A stretch of DNA of 64,000 nt, taken from contig OZ253505.1 of NCBI GenBank assembly GCA_965262255.1, positions 1,798,001 to 1,862,000 of the forward strand, given 5' to 3'. The position numbers and the translations under genes were made by a program. Below the pieces are notes generated by a model. It did not search any database. It was not told the origin of the DNA and worked only from the letters and a program-made list of their open reading frames with translations. The first letter of the stretch is position 1, and the number at the start of each line of letters is the position of its first letter. This document shows, piece after piece, positions 56,351-64,000 of this stretch. This DNA comes from JANQQC01 sp965262255 (GTDB taxonomy: Bacteria; Pseudomonadota; Alphaproteobacteria; Caulobacterales; Hyphomonadaceae).

Positions 56351-57025
56351 TTATTTTGTTTTGGATTCAAATTGGCATAGCATAGAGATGGCGCACTCTT
56401 GACATTTAGGCTTCCTCGCAATGCACGTATATCGACCATGTAAGATTAACCAATGATGAGCACCTTTTAAGTACGCTTTAGGTGTTACTTCCTCTAGTTT
56501 CTGTTCTACGTCTTCGGGAGTTTTCCCCGGTGCTAGACCTGTCCGATTTGACACTCGAAATATGTGCGTATCAACAGCGATGGTCGGTTGGTCAAATACT
56601 TCGTTGAGTACAACATTTGCGGTTTTCCGCCCTACACCTGGCAAGGAAACAAGTTCCTCCCTTGAATCGGGAACTTTGCCATTGAATTTCGCAATCAACA
56701 TCTCAGATAAGAGGGCGACGTTCTTGGCTTTATTCCGCCATAGACCAATTGTTTTGATGTGTTCCGCGATACCATTCTCGCCGAGACGGCTCATTTTTTC
56801 CGGAGTGTCAGCGATTTGAAAAAGTTTTTTGGTTGCCTTGTTGACTCCAATGTCCGTTGCTTGCGCTGATAAGACGACAGCAACCAAAAGAGTGAAAGGA
56901 TTTAGAAACTCCAGCTCAGTACGAGGATCGGGGCGGTTAGCTGCTAGAATCTCAAACAGCTTTCCTGCTTGAGGAGCAGTGAAGGAGTGTGAGGTTGAAA
57001 TTTTCGTATGAGAATTCTTGGTCAT
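56351..57025 (-). CDS. nth: Endonuclease III
   Basis: 224 residues. Helix-hairpin-helix LPGVGRKTANVVL holds catalytic Lys134; Asp152 is in VDTHIFRVSNR. The 4Fe-4S cluster cysteines are 201, 208, 211 and 217 (C-x6-C-x2-C-x5-C). It removes oxidised pyrimidines and cuts AP sites in base excision repair. Confidence 0.96.
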   Translation of the reverse strand: MTKNSHTKISTSHSFTAPQAGKLFEILAANRPDPRTELEFLNPFTLLVAVVLSAQATDIGVNKATKKLFQIADTPEKMSRLGENGIAEHIKTIGLWRNKAKNVALLSEMLIAKFNGKVPDSREELVSLPGVGRKTANVVLNEVFDQPTIAVDTHIFRVSNRTGLAPGKTPEDVEQKLEEVTPKAYLKGAHHWLILHGRYTCIARKPKCQECAISMLCQFESKTK

Positions 57026-57177
57026 AATTCTACGGTTAAACTACGCCTCAGAAGCAATATTTTTGACACCAACATAGATACTTGGAACCGATAAAAAATT
57101 GATAAAATTTTCGCAATCTGCAAAAACAGTTATATAATTGAGCAAAGCATTATTCTAGCACAATGAGGATTGGCATT

Positions 57178-58506
57178 ATGGCTGATACGGTTCATACAAA
57201 CCTGCACCAGATTACTCGCCCTAAACAGTCTGAGCGAGAGCCGCTGCGTGAGAATTATTTGAATTTCGACGAAGAGGTTCCACCGGCATCTGCGGTCAGT
57301 TTGGATTCAATCGATTTTTTAGACGGTGAAATATGGAGGCAATACAAATTTTGGGATCGTTTTGAACGGCTTCGTAAAGAAGATCCAATTCATTGGACAG
57401 AAGATAGTTTGGCCGGGCCATACTGGTCAGCTACCAAGTACGAAGACATAATGGCGATTGATATTGATCACAAGAGATTCTCGTCTTCTTGGGAGCACGG
57501 AGGGATCGTTCTTGGCGACGGCGTTGAGGATTTCGAACTTCCCATGTTCATAGCCATGGATGAACCTCGGCATTCAGAACAGAGAAAAACCGCTCAACCC
57601 GCAGTCGCTCCAAACATGCTGAAGCATTACGAGCCTATCATCAGAAAGCGAACTCAGGATCTATTGGATAGCCTCCCAGTGGGAGAACCTTTTGACTGGG
57701 TAGATAGAGTTTCAATAGAACTCACGACGATGATGCTCGCGACTCTATTTGATTACCCATTCGAACGTCGCAGACAGTTAACGCATTGGTCAGACATGGT
57801 CACCAATTTGAATAATCCAGATATCTGCCCCGGAGGGGAAGAGCAATGGAAGCGCGAATTGTTAGAGTGTCTGGCAGCTTTTCAAGCTATTTATGAACAG
57901 CGAAAGAAAGAAGATATTGGCCCGAACTTTATGAGTTTGCTGGCGCATGGCGAAAAAACCGGAAATCTGGCACCAATGGAGCTTCTAGGCAACGTCATTC
58001 TCTTAATTGTCGGTGGTAACGACACGACTCGAAACTCTATGTCGGGGAGTGTCTACGGTCTTAATCACTTCCCGGAAGAGTATGAGAAACTTAAAGCGAA
58101 TCCGTCATTGATTCCGAACATGGTATCCGAAGTCATTCGTTGGCAGACACCTTTGGCATACATGCGCCGAACCGCTCTTGAGGATGTGGAGATGCGCGGT
58201 AAGACAATCAAAAAAGGTGACCAGATAGCAATGTGGTATGTATCTGGAAATCGTGATGAAGATTTTTGGCGGGAAGATCCTAATCGCTTGATTATAGATC
58301 GCAAACAAGCCCGGAATCACTTGTCGTTTGGCTTTGGAATCCACCGCTGTGTTGGGAACAGAATTGCTGAATTGCAACTGCAGGTTCTGTGGGAAGAAAT
58401 CATGAATAGGTTCGAGCATATCGAATTGCTTGACGAACCGAATCGCACGATTGGGGCTTTTGTAAAAGGTTACACTTGGATGCCAGTTATCTGCCATCCA
58501 CACTAG
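57178..58506 (+). CDS. CYP153-type cytochrome P450, copy 1
   Basis: 442 residues from ATG 57178, aligned with copy 2 (an upstream in-frame ATG at 57163 is less likely). I-helix GGNDTTRNSMSG, K-helix EVIR and heme loop FGFGIHRCVGNR are conserved; no membrane anchor, so soluble. The pattern fits CYP153, which hydroxylates the ends of alkanes and fatty acids with a ferredoxin system not encoded nearby. Confidence 0.9.
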   Translation: MADTVHTNLHQITRPKQSEREPLRENYLNFDEEVPPASAVSLDSIDFLDGEIWRQYKFWDRFERLRKEDPIHWTEDSLAGPYWSATKYEDIMAIDIDHKRFSSSWEHGGIVLGDGVEDFELPMFIAMDEPRHSEQRKTAQPAVAPNMLKHYEPIIRKRTQDLLDSLPVGEPFDWVDRVSIELTTMMLATLFDYPFERRRQLTHWSDMVTNLNNPDICPGGEEQWKRELLECLAAFQAIYEQRKKEDIGPNFMSLLAHGEKTGNLAPMELLGNVILLIVGGNDTTRNSMSGSVYGLNHFPEEYEKLKANPSLIPNMVSEVIRWQTPLAYMRRTALEDVEMRGKTIKKGDQIAMWYVSGNRDEDFWREDPNRLIIDRKQARNHLSFGFGIHRCVGNRIAELQLQVLWEEIMNRFEHIELLDEPNRTIGAFVKGYTWMPVICHPH

Positions 58507-58809
58507 GTTTTATTGTTGTTTTGACCTTCAAAGTTGAAGGAGAGCAAAAGCAAAAGTGAATCAACTTATTCTTCAGAGTATTGATCGGCAAGCGCAGCGA
58601 TCATTCGATTTATAGCGTGAATTCAATTGACGCGAAAGCCACTAAACCGGTAAGTATAAACTCTGTAATACTCATTAGTGGGTCTCACCCGTAAGTTGAA
58701 TTTTAGTGTGTTCAAGTGAATTGCTTGTTGGTCTTCATTTTTACAATAAGCGAGCAAAACAGCTATATTAATGCCGATACTATCTTTCTAGATTGGGAGA
58801 AACGTCGAT
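58507..58809. other. Spacer between the P450 genes
   Basis: About 300 bp, no gene. A small 6-bp stem (CCTTCA/TGAAGG, 58525-58540) follows copy 1 but lacks a U-run. Near 58754-58768 the stretch CAAAACAGCTATATTAA resembles CAAAAACAGTTATATAA upstream of copy 1 (57121-57137), perhaps a shared promoter element. Confidence 0.45.
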
Positions 58810-60138
58810 ATGGCCGATACCGTTCATACAAATCTGCACCAAATAACCCGACCCGTTCAATCGTCTCATGAACCGCGTCGCGACTACTATCTGAATTTCG
58901 ACGATGAAGTTCCTCCAGCATCGGAGATTAGCCTCGATGCCATTGACTTTATGGATGGTGAAATCTGGCGTCAATACAAGTTCTGGGATCGCTTTGAGCG
59001 GCTTCGAAAGGAAGATCCCCTACATTGGACAGAAGAAAGTATGGCGGGTCCATATTGGTCGGCAACAAAATACGAAGATATTCTGGCGATCGATATTGAC
59101 CATAAACGGTTTTCATCTTCTTGGGAATACGGCGGGATCGTTTTAGGGCGGGGAATAAAGGATTTTGACCTACCAAGTTTCATAACAATGGATGAACCTC
59201 AACATACTGAACAAAGGAAAACTGCTCAGCCTGCAGTTGCTCCTAATATGTTGAAACATTTCGAGCCAATTATCCGTAGACGTACCAGAGATTTATTAGA
59301 TAGTCTTCCCGTCGGTGAACCCTTCGATTGGGTTGATCATGTTTCTATTGAGCTGACGACAATGATGCTTGCCACATTATTCGACTACCCTTTTGATGAT
59401 CGCAGGCAACTCACTCACTGGTCGGATATTGTGACCAACATGAACAATCCAGATATATGTCCGGGCGGAAAAGAGCAGTGGAAACGTGAGATGCTAGAAT
59501 GTTTAGAAACCTTTCAGTCAATATTTGAGGAACGCAAGAAAAAAGACCCTAGCCCAGACTTTATGAGTTTGCTTGCCCACGGAGAGAAAACTAAAGATCT
59601 TTCACCGATGGAGCTATTAGGAACCTTAACTCTGTTGATCGTTGGAGGAAATGATACGACTCGAAACTCCATGTCCGGTAGCGTATATAGTTTGAATCAC
59701 TTTCCCGAGGAATATGAGAAGCTCAAAGCGAACCCGTCTCTCATTCCGAATATGGTTTCGGAGGTTATCCGTTGGCAAACACCTTTGGCATACATGCGCC
59801 GAACAGCGCTAGAAGATGTCGAAATGCGCGGGAAGACGATTAGAAAAGGAGATCAAATCGCGATGTGGTATGTCTCAGGCAATAGAGATGAAGATTTTTG
59901 GCATGAGGATCCAAACAGACTGATCATAGACCGAAAGCAAGCTCGAAACCACCTTTCTTTCGGCTTTGGAATTCACCGATGTGTTGGAAATAGGATTGCA
60001 GAATTACAGTTGCGCGTACTTTGGGAGGAAATCCTTCAGAAATTTGAGCATATTGAGCTGTTAGACGAACCCAACCGCACTACGAATTCATTTGTGAAGG
60101 GATACACTTGGATGCCCGTCATCTGTCATCCAAAATAA
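58810..60138 (+). CDS. CYP153-type cytochrome P450, copy 2
   Basis: 442 residues, same length as copy 1 and the great majority of residues identical; GGGAGAAACG precedes the ATG. Heme Cys391 in FGFGIHRCVGNR, E318-x-x-R321, and the I-helix threonines (GGNDTTRNS) are intact. Codons differ from copy 1 at many silent positions, so the duplication is old or the genes were acquired separately and kept by selection. Differences cluster in residues 110-125, 210-260 and the C-terminal 30. Confidence 0.9.
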   Translation: MADTVHTNLHQITRPVQSSHEPRRDYYLNFDDEVPPASEISLDAIDFMDGEIWRQYKFWDRFERLRKEDPLHWTEESMAGPYWSATKYEDILAIDIDHKRFSSSWEYGGIVLGRGIKDFDLPSFITMDEPQHTEQRKTAQPAVAPNMLKHFEPIIRRRTRDLLDSLPVGEPFDWVDHVSIELTTMMLATLFDYPFDDRRQLTHWSDIVTNMNNPDICPGGKEQWKREMLECLETFQSIFEERKKKDPSPDFMSLLAHGEKTKDLSPMELLGTLTLLIVGGNDTTRNSMSGSVYSLNHFPEEYEKLKANPSLIPNMVSEVIRWQTPLAYMRRTALEDVEMRGKTIRKGDQIAMWYVSGNRDEDFWHEDPNRLIIDRKQARNHLSFGFGIHRCVGNRIAELQLRVLWEEILQKFEHIELLDEPNRTTNSFVKGYTWMPVICHPK

Positions 60139-60192
60139 TTCTCTGGAATTATCGTGTACTGCGCCCGTAGATTAAGAAAGAGCAAAAAAAAT

Positions 60193-60699
60193 TCATTTGT
60201 AGGTTCTAATCTGAGTCAGAACCACTTTGATGCTGGCGATGGCGAAGGCAATTGAGGCTACAGCGTTCCAGCCTGCAAAGGATAAACCGGCAAATCTCCA
60301 CGGAGCGTCGGAACAACTTACGACGTTGTTGGTGTTCGAAAAGTCAATTTCTTCGTTAAGGATAGCGCCAATATCAGCACCCGCGGAACATTCCGCAGGA
60401 CCGAGCCACCATTTCCATTCGACACCAGCATGATAAGAAGCAGCAACGAAACTACCAGCGAACAGTATCGCCAATACTCCGTTCAAGATCGTTCTGGTAA
60501 GGTTGTCGTTTTTAGTTCCGAGCAATAGGCTTGCAACTATTCCGAATATGGCGATTGCCAGATAAATTTGACGCTGTTGATAGCAAAGTGGACAGGGAGG
60601 CAGGTCGGCTAAATGTTCCACGAGGAGCATTGCAACGAGACCCGCGATTGCGTATCCAGCTAACCAAGTTGGCCAATATATTTTTTTAAAAAATTGCAT
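60193..60699 (-). CDS. dsbB: Disulfide bond formation protein DsbB family
   Basis: 168 residues with four membrane helices. The first redox pair is C36-P-L-C39 (DLPPCPLCYQQR); the second periplasmic loop has Cys at about 103 (GPAECSAGAD) and 127 (NVVSCSDAPW). It reoxidises DsbA by passing electrons to quinone. The DsbA partner is not nearby. Confidence 0.93.
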   Translation of the reverse strand: MQFFKKIYWPTWLAGYAIAGLVAMLLVEHLADLPPCPLCYQQRQIYLAIAIFGIVASLLLGTKNDNLTRTILNGVLAILFAGSFVAASYHAGVEWKWWLGPAECSAGADIGAILNEEIDFSNTNNVVSCSDAPWRFAGLSFAGWNAVASIAFAIASIKVVLTQIRTYK

Positions 60700-60810
60700 A
60701 CTACGAAAACATTATGCGTCGCTACCTCGAGCGGTAAATGGGAGGTAAGGGAGATAGTGCTAAGGATGACTCTCTAGAGGGTAGTGGCAAATTTCTCTTC
60801 GAATCTTCTG

Positions 60811-61437
60811 TCATAGCGGTAGTTGGTCTAAAAGGGGGCGAACTGCATCTAAGCTAAAAACAAAAGTAAAAATCGCAGTGAATACCAAAAGCAGAACCCA
60901 AACCCATCCCACTAGAAGACCACCCAGAATCATTAATCCGTCTTTTCCAATCATCCCGCAAGAAATAACAGCAATTGCATAACCCGGGACTGTGTTTGTT
61001 GCGGGAATTGGTAGCATGATTGAAAACGAGAATACGCATAAACAAAGTCCAACAACTCGCCTAAGACCTCGACCGATAATACTCTCTATTCTTGGTCTAG
61101 TTATTTTTTCGACCCATCCTAACCACCTGTATCCTGCTTTTGCAATGCGTTTAAGATTCTCTTTGTCAATTCTTCGCTTGCCGAGCGATTCTGGAATCCA
61201 AGGCTCATTTGTTCCGAGAACCATCTGCCAGCTCAGCAGTAATAAGGGCAAAGAAACAATTTGAGGAATAATGTACAGGAACGGAATGCAACAGGGAATC
61301 GCGAGGAAGAATATGAATGTTCCAAATGCCCTGTCGCCAAGTTGTGACATGATGTGCTGAAGTGTGTATCCATCTCTTCCTGCTTTAGAAGCAAGACCGT
61401 CAAGTACGCGGAAAATTGAAGGCGTTTCGTTAGACAT
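60811..61437 (-). CDS. exoD: ExoD family membrane protein
   Basis: 208 residues with the ExoD layout: soluble start (FRVLDGLASKAGRDGYTLQHIMSQLGDRAFG), then hydrophobic segments FIFFLAIPCCIPF and IVSLPLLLLSWQMVLG, W-I-P motif (NEPWIPESLGKRRI), and C-terminal membrane helices. ExoD was linked to exopolysaccharide production and alkaline tolerance in rhizobia; the biochemical role is unknown. Confidence 0.88.
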   Translation of the reverse strand: MSNETPSIFRVLDGLASKAGRDGYTLQHIMSQLGDRAFGTFIFFLAIPCCIPFLYIIPQIVSLPLLLLSWQMVLGTNEPWIPESLGKRRIDKENLKRIAKAGYRWLGWVEKITRPRIESIIGRGLRRVVGLCLCVFSFSIMLPIPATNTVPGYAIAVISCGMIGKDGLMILGGLLVGWVWVLLLVFTAIFTFVFSLDAVRPLLDQLPL

Positions 61438-61466
61438 AACTCGTTTATTTTTAGACTAAATTTGTG

Positions 61467-62264
61467 TTAAGAATTAGAAAGCGTTTTGTTTCTATCAATT
61501 ACAGCGGCATAGGCTTGTTCAAAAAGATCAGGACAAGCGTTAGGCGCAAGCAAGATTTCTAATGCTGCTTCCGTAATGCCTCCTTTCGACGTTACCGCTT
61601 GGCGCATTTCCTCAGGTGAATTCGATGAGTGATGCATTAAGGCCCCCGCTCCTTCAACTGTTGATCTCGCTAAACGAGCCGAGAGTTCATGGTCGATACC
61701 ATGAGCAATGCCAGCCTTCGTCATACACTCTGTCAACATAAAAACATAAGCAGGGCCACAACCCGAGATTGCAGTTGCAATGTCCAAAGTTTCTTCATCA
61801 TCAAGGGGTTCTACAAGCCCCAAGACTTGCATAAGTTTTTTTGCTGTTTCCATTTCGGAATTCGATGTTGCCTGACTCTTGGTAAGTAAAACAGTTCCTT
61901 TACCAATCGAACAGGGGGTATTTGGCATCGCTCGGACGATCTTTAGTGTACCTGTCTCTTTAATAATGCGTTCAATTTTAATGCCTGCCATTATCGAAAT
62001 CACTAACGTACTGGCGGAGATCATGGACGATAGTTCAGAAGTTATAGAAGAAAAAATCTGCGGTTTAACGGCGATTACGAGTATATCTGCAATAGAAATC
62101 TTATCATTCAGTTTGATAAAACCGTTTTTTTCGAGGTTTTTTATATCCTCCGTTGGGTTTGGTGTGACCACGCTAAATGAAAGAGGGAGGTCAGCTTTAA
62201 CCCAATTCCTGAGCAACGCGGACCCCATTTGCCCCGCGCCAATAAGAGTAACAGAGGTGGACAT
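61467..62264 (-). CDS. proC: Pyrroline-5-carboxylate reductase
   Basis: 265 residues. N-terminal NADPH site TLIGAGQMGSALL, VIAVKPQ, MPNTP(C)SIGKG and the C-terminal signature G-CGPAYVFMLTECM with the QAVTSKGGITEAALEIL helix are intact. It makes L-proline. It follows ubiK by 3 bp on the same strand. Confidence 0.96.
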   Translation of the reverse strand: MSTSVTLIGAGQMGSALLRNWVKADLPLSFSVVTPNPTEDIKNLEKNGFIKLNDKISIADILVIAVKPQIFSSITSELSSMISASTLVISIMAGIKIERIIKETGTLKIVRAMPNTPCSIGKGTVLLTKSQATSNSEMETAKKLMQVLGLVEPLDDEETLDIATAISGCGPAYVFMLTECMTKAGIAHGIDHELSARLARSTVEGAGALMHHSSNSPEEMRQAVTSKGGITEAALEILLAPNACPDLFEQAYAAVIDRNKTLSNS

Positions 62265-62267
62265 AGT

Positions 62268-62558
62268 CTAGGTCGTCGGTTTCTTGCTACGAGAGTTTTT
62301 CGAAGACCTTGGGTTGTTTTTGGAAGTTTCGAGTTCTGAAACACGTTGTTCCAACTCTTCTATTTTTGCTAAACATGTTTGTGCTAATGTTTTGAGTGCT
62401 TCGACTTCGTCTCGTCTTGCAAAGTCCATATCGGTAATAGTTGATTCCAATTTAGACCGTATTGCGGTATCAACTTCCTCCCCTGCTGTACGAACGATTC
62501 CCATCGTTCCCGTGACTAGTTCAGCAAGGTCGTCGACTATTGGATTTGTTGAGGTCAT
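62268..62558 (-). CDS. ubiK: UbiK-type accessory factor (BMFP family)
   Basis: The frame opens at 62600, but the ATG at 62558 with AAGGA nine bases upstream fits family length; product 96 residues. Helical, with a C-terminal coiled coil (FARRDEVEALKTLAQTCLAKIEELEQRVSEL shortened here to its core ARRDEVEALKTLA) and a Lys/Ser-rich tail. It assists ubiquinone biosynthesis enzymes or fuses membranes. It is divergent from lgt, a standard alphaproteobacterial arrangement. Confidence 0.9.
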   Translation of the reverse strand: MTSTNPIVDDLAELVTGTMGIVRTAGEEVDTAIRSKLESTITDMDFARRDEVEALKTLAQTCLAKIEELEQRVSELETSKNNPRSSKNSRSKKPTT

Positions 62559-62650
62559 GAAATGTATCCTTGAAAGGGCAGGCAATAATGATTCTAGCAA
62601 ATTCCCTCATTTCTTACCATATACTTTAGAATTTCAATCAGAGAAAATTC

Positions 62651-63577
62651 ATGCAAGAATTCGCTGTCTACAGTTTGAGCTTTCCCGAGTTTAGCCCGGC
62701 GTTGGTGGAAATTTTTGGATTTCCAATTCGTTGGTATGCTTTGGCATACATAGCCGGTATTGTATGTGCTTGGACATTTGCGACTTGGCTTATAAAACAA
62801 CCGCAATTATTTCGAGACAAAAGCCCAATAACGAAGGCTCAGCTGGATGACTTAGTAGTCTACATAGTCTTGGGAATCATTCTAGGTGGACGCATTGGAT
62901 ATATCTTCTTTTACCAGTTGCCGTTCCAGTTTGATCGTGTCGCAAGCGATCCGTTGATGTTAGTGCGCTTGTGGGAAGGCGGTATGTCGTTCCACGGAGG
63001 TTTTCTTGGAGTCGTATTAGCGGTATTGCTTTTCGCTCGTATTCAGAAAATTAAACTGTTAGACCTAGCTGACCTCGTGGCTATAAACGTGCCGTTTGGA
63101 ATCTTTTTTGGTCGGTGTGCAAATTTTGTGAACGCGGAATTGTATGGCCGCCATACGTCTCTTCCGATTGGAATGATTTTTCCAGAGGGGTGTCCGCAAG
63201 ATGAATTCGGACGGTGTATTCCGAGTACCCCACACGCCTATGACTGGGAGACGGGAATTTGGCATTATGCGGGTTCTGAATTACCAAGGCATGCTAGTCA
63301 GCTATACGAGGCAGCCTTGGAGGGATTAGTTCCTGCGATTGTTCTTCTGGTCTTGGCTCTGAAATTTAAGGGTCTTTGGCGCACGGGCATGACAGCTGGA
63401 CTATTTATATTGATGTACGGGTTAGCGCGTATGTTTGTTGAACAGTTTCGGGAGCCGGATTCGCATATAAACTTTCTAGCAGGCGAATGGCTCACGATGG
63501 GCATGATGTTATCTGCTCCCATGTGTTTGTTCGGAATCTTTTTGATTTGGGCAAGTTTCAGGAAAAATCAACAGTGA
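62651..63577 (+). CDS. lgt: Prolipoprotein diacylglyceryl transferase
   Basis: 308 residues, about seven membrane helices. Conserved Lgt parts: FPIRWYALAYIAG, GGRIGYIFFYQ, WEGGMSFHGGFLG, the signature GRCANFVNAELYGR (GRxGNFxNxExxGR with Ala at the second Gly), HASQLYEA and EQFREPD. It transfers diacylglycerol to the lipobox Cys of prolipoproteins. Its TGA overlaps the next gene's GTG. Confidence 0.96.
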   Translation: MQEFAVYSLSFPEFSPALVEIFGFPIRWYALAYIAGIVCAWTFATWLIKQPQLFRDKSPITKAQLDDLVVYIVLGIILGGRIGYIFFYQLPFQFDRVASDPLMLVRLWEGGMSFHGGFLGVVLAVLLFARIQKIKLLDLADLVAINVPFGIFFGRCANFVNAELYGRHTSLPIGMIFPEGCPQDEFGRCIPSTPHAYDWETGIWHYAGSELPRHASQLYEAALEGLVPAIVLLVLALKFKGLWRTGMTAGLFILMYGLARMFVEQFREPDSHINFLAGEWLTMGMMLSAPMCLFGIFLIWASFRKNQQ

Positions 63578-64000
63578 AAGAGCCTATTCAAGTTAACTCT
63601 ATTGAAAACAAGTTGAAATCTATCATTCAACTTAACGGCCCTATATCTGTGTCAAAGTTTATGACGGTGTGTCTGCATGATCCGGAAAACGGATACTATG
63701 CTACTCATCCGAAGATAGGGAAGGATTTTTGTACTGCACCCGAGATTAGTCAGGTTTTCGGAGAGCTAATTGGGCTTTGGCTCGTTCAAGAGTGGCATTC
63801 GATGAAGTGTCCTAACCCATTTTTACTTGTTGAGTTAGGCCCTGGACGCGGAACACTAATGAGTGATGCTTTGCGTGCCACACGTAAATATAAAGACTAT
63901 ATAGGTGCCGCTCAGATTTACCTTGTAGAAACGAGTCCAGTGTTGCGACAGCTTCAATTTGCTACGTTATCGGAGTATTCGCCTCATTTCTTGGAAAGTT
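63574..64000 (+). CDS. SAM-dependent methyltransferase MidA/NDUFAF7 family (5' part)
   Basis: The GTG at 63574 overlaps the lgt stop; the gene runs off the window, 142 codons visible. It begins with a family-typical part (GPISVSKFMTVCLHDPENGYY, with ATHPKIGKDFCTAPEISQVFG next) and the SAM-binding LVELGPGRGTLMSD loop. The lgt-midA pairing is common in alphaproteobacteria. The mitochondrial homologue methylates a complex I subunit. Confidence 0.93.
   Translation, partial: MKEPIQVNSIENKLKSIIQLNGPISVSKFMTVCLHDPENGYYATHPKIGKDFCTAPEISQVFGELIGLWLVQEWHSMKCPNPFLLVELGPGRGTLMSDALRATRKYKDYIGAAQIYLVETSPVLRQLQFATLSEYSPHFLES

Noticed and set aside
58525..58540. Terminator after P450 copy 1
   Set aside because: Stem of only six pairs and no following U-run.

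Overview
The window looks like a chromosomal segment of a low-GC (about 40-45% by eye) alphaproteobacterium, probably free-living and aquatic. The signs are a ChvI/ChvG-type two-component system, a PTS-Ntr pair (mannose-type EIIA plus HPr), ubiK-proC divergent from lgt-midA, pgeF next to prs, an ExoD-family protein and CYP153-type P450s. I cannot name the genus.

Layout. (1) 2-10378: the 3' part of one giant autotransporter adhesin gene that starts outside the window and ends at a clear terminator. (2) 10787-13770: AbgT transporter, EIIA-Man, HPr, and a convergent secreted EF-hand protein. (3) 13771-28070: an accessory region full of decayed genes. It holds an XRE/ImmA protease gene with a frameshift, a PIN nuclease gene with an in-frame TAG, ParD with a truncated ParE, a RES toxin with a frameshift beside its Xre/MbcA-type antitoxin, remnants of three insertion sequences, an operon of small unknown proteins behind a good sigma70 promoter, and a two-gene GNAT-PIN plus ASCH cassette. 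Two intact metabolic genes (DsbA-like isomerase, UbiH-like hydroxylase) sit inside it. (4) 28574-38155: housekeeping genes: ftsK, HAD hydrolase, pterin dehydratase, MFS transporter, tRNA-Ala(CGC), yggT-folD, cyclase, secreted MsrA, GT39-type glycosyltransferase. (5) 38381-45805: a TonB-dependent receptor in a tight operon with agmatine deiminase and N-carbamoylputrescine amidase, an unknown gene, and an ornithine-type decarboxylase; together a putrescine-making neighbourhood. (6) 46210-49668: chvI-like regulator, cyclophilin, chvG-like kinase, RNA methylase. (7) 49922-52293: an intact DDE insertion sequence followed by a non-coding tandem array with a 291-bp period. (8) 52294-64000: small membrane protein, quinone oxidoreductase, pgeF, prs, secreted MsrB, nth, two tandem CYP153-type P450 genes, dsbB, exoD, proC, ubiK, lgt and the start of midA.

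How genes work together. Two enzymes of agmatine conversion (AguA, AguB) and an ornithine-type decarboxylase would both yield putrescine, and the TonB receptor may supply a linked substrate. ChvI/ChvG and EIIA/HPr point to envelope and nutrient sensing. Signal-peptide MsrA and MsrB together with DsbB indicate repair and redox control outside the cytoplasm. The twin P450s suggest terminal hydroxylation of alkanes or fatty acids, but no ferredoxin or reductase gene is present here.

The best candidates for undescribed biology are the GNAT-PIN/ASCH cassette (25466-28070), the 291-bp tandem non-coding array (51050-52240) and the small-protein operon (24345-25469). All functional statements rest on reading the translated sequence by eye; no database search was run.
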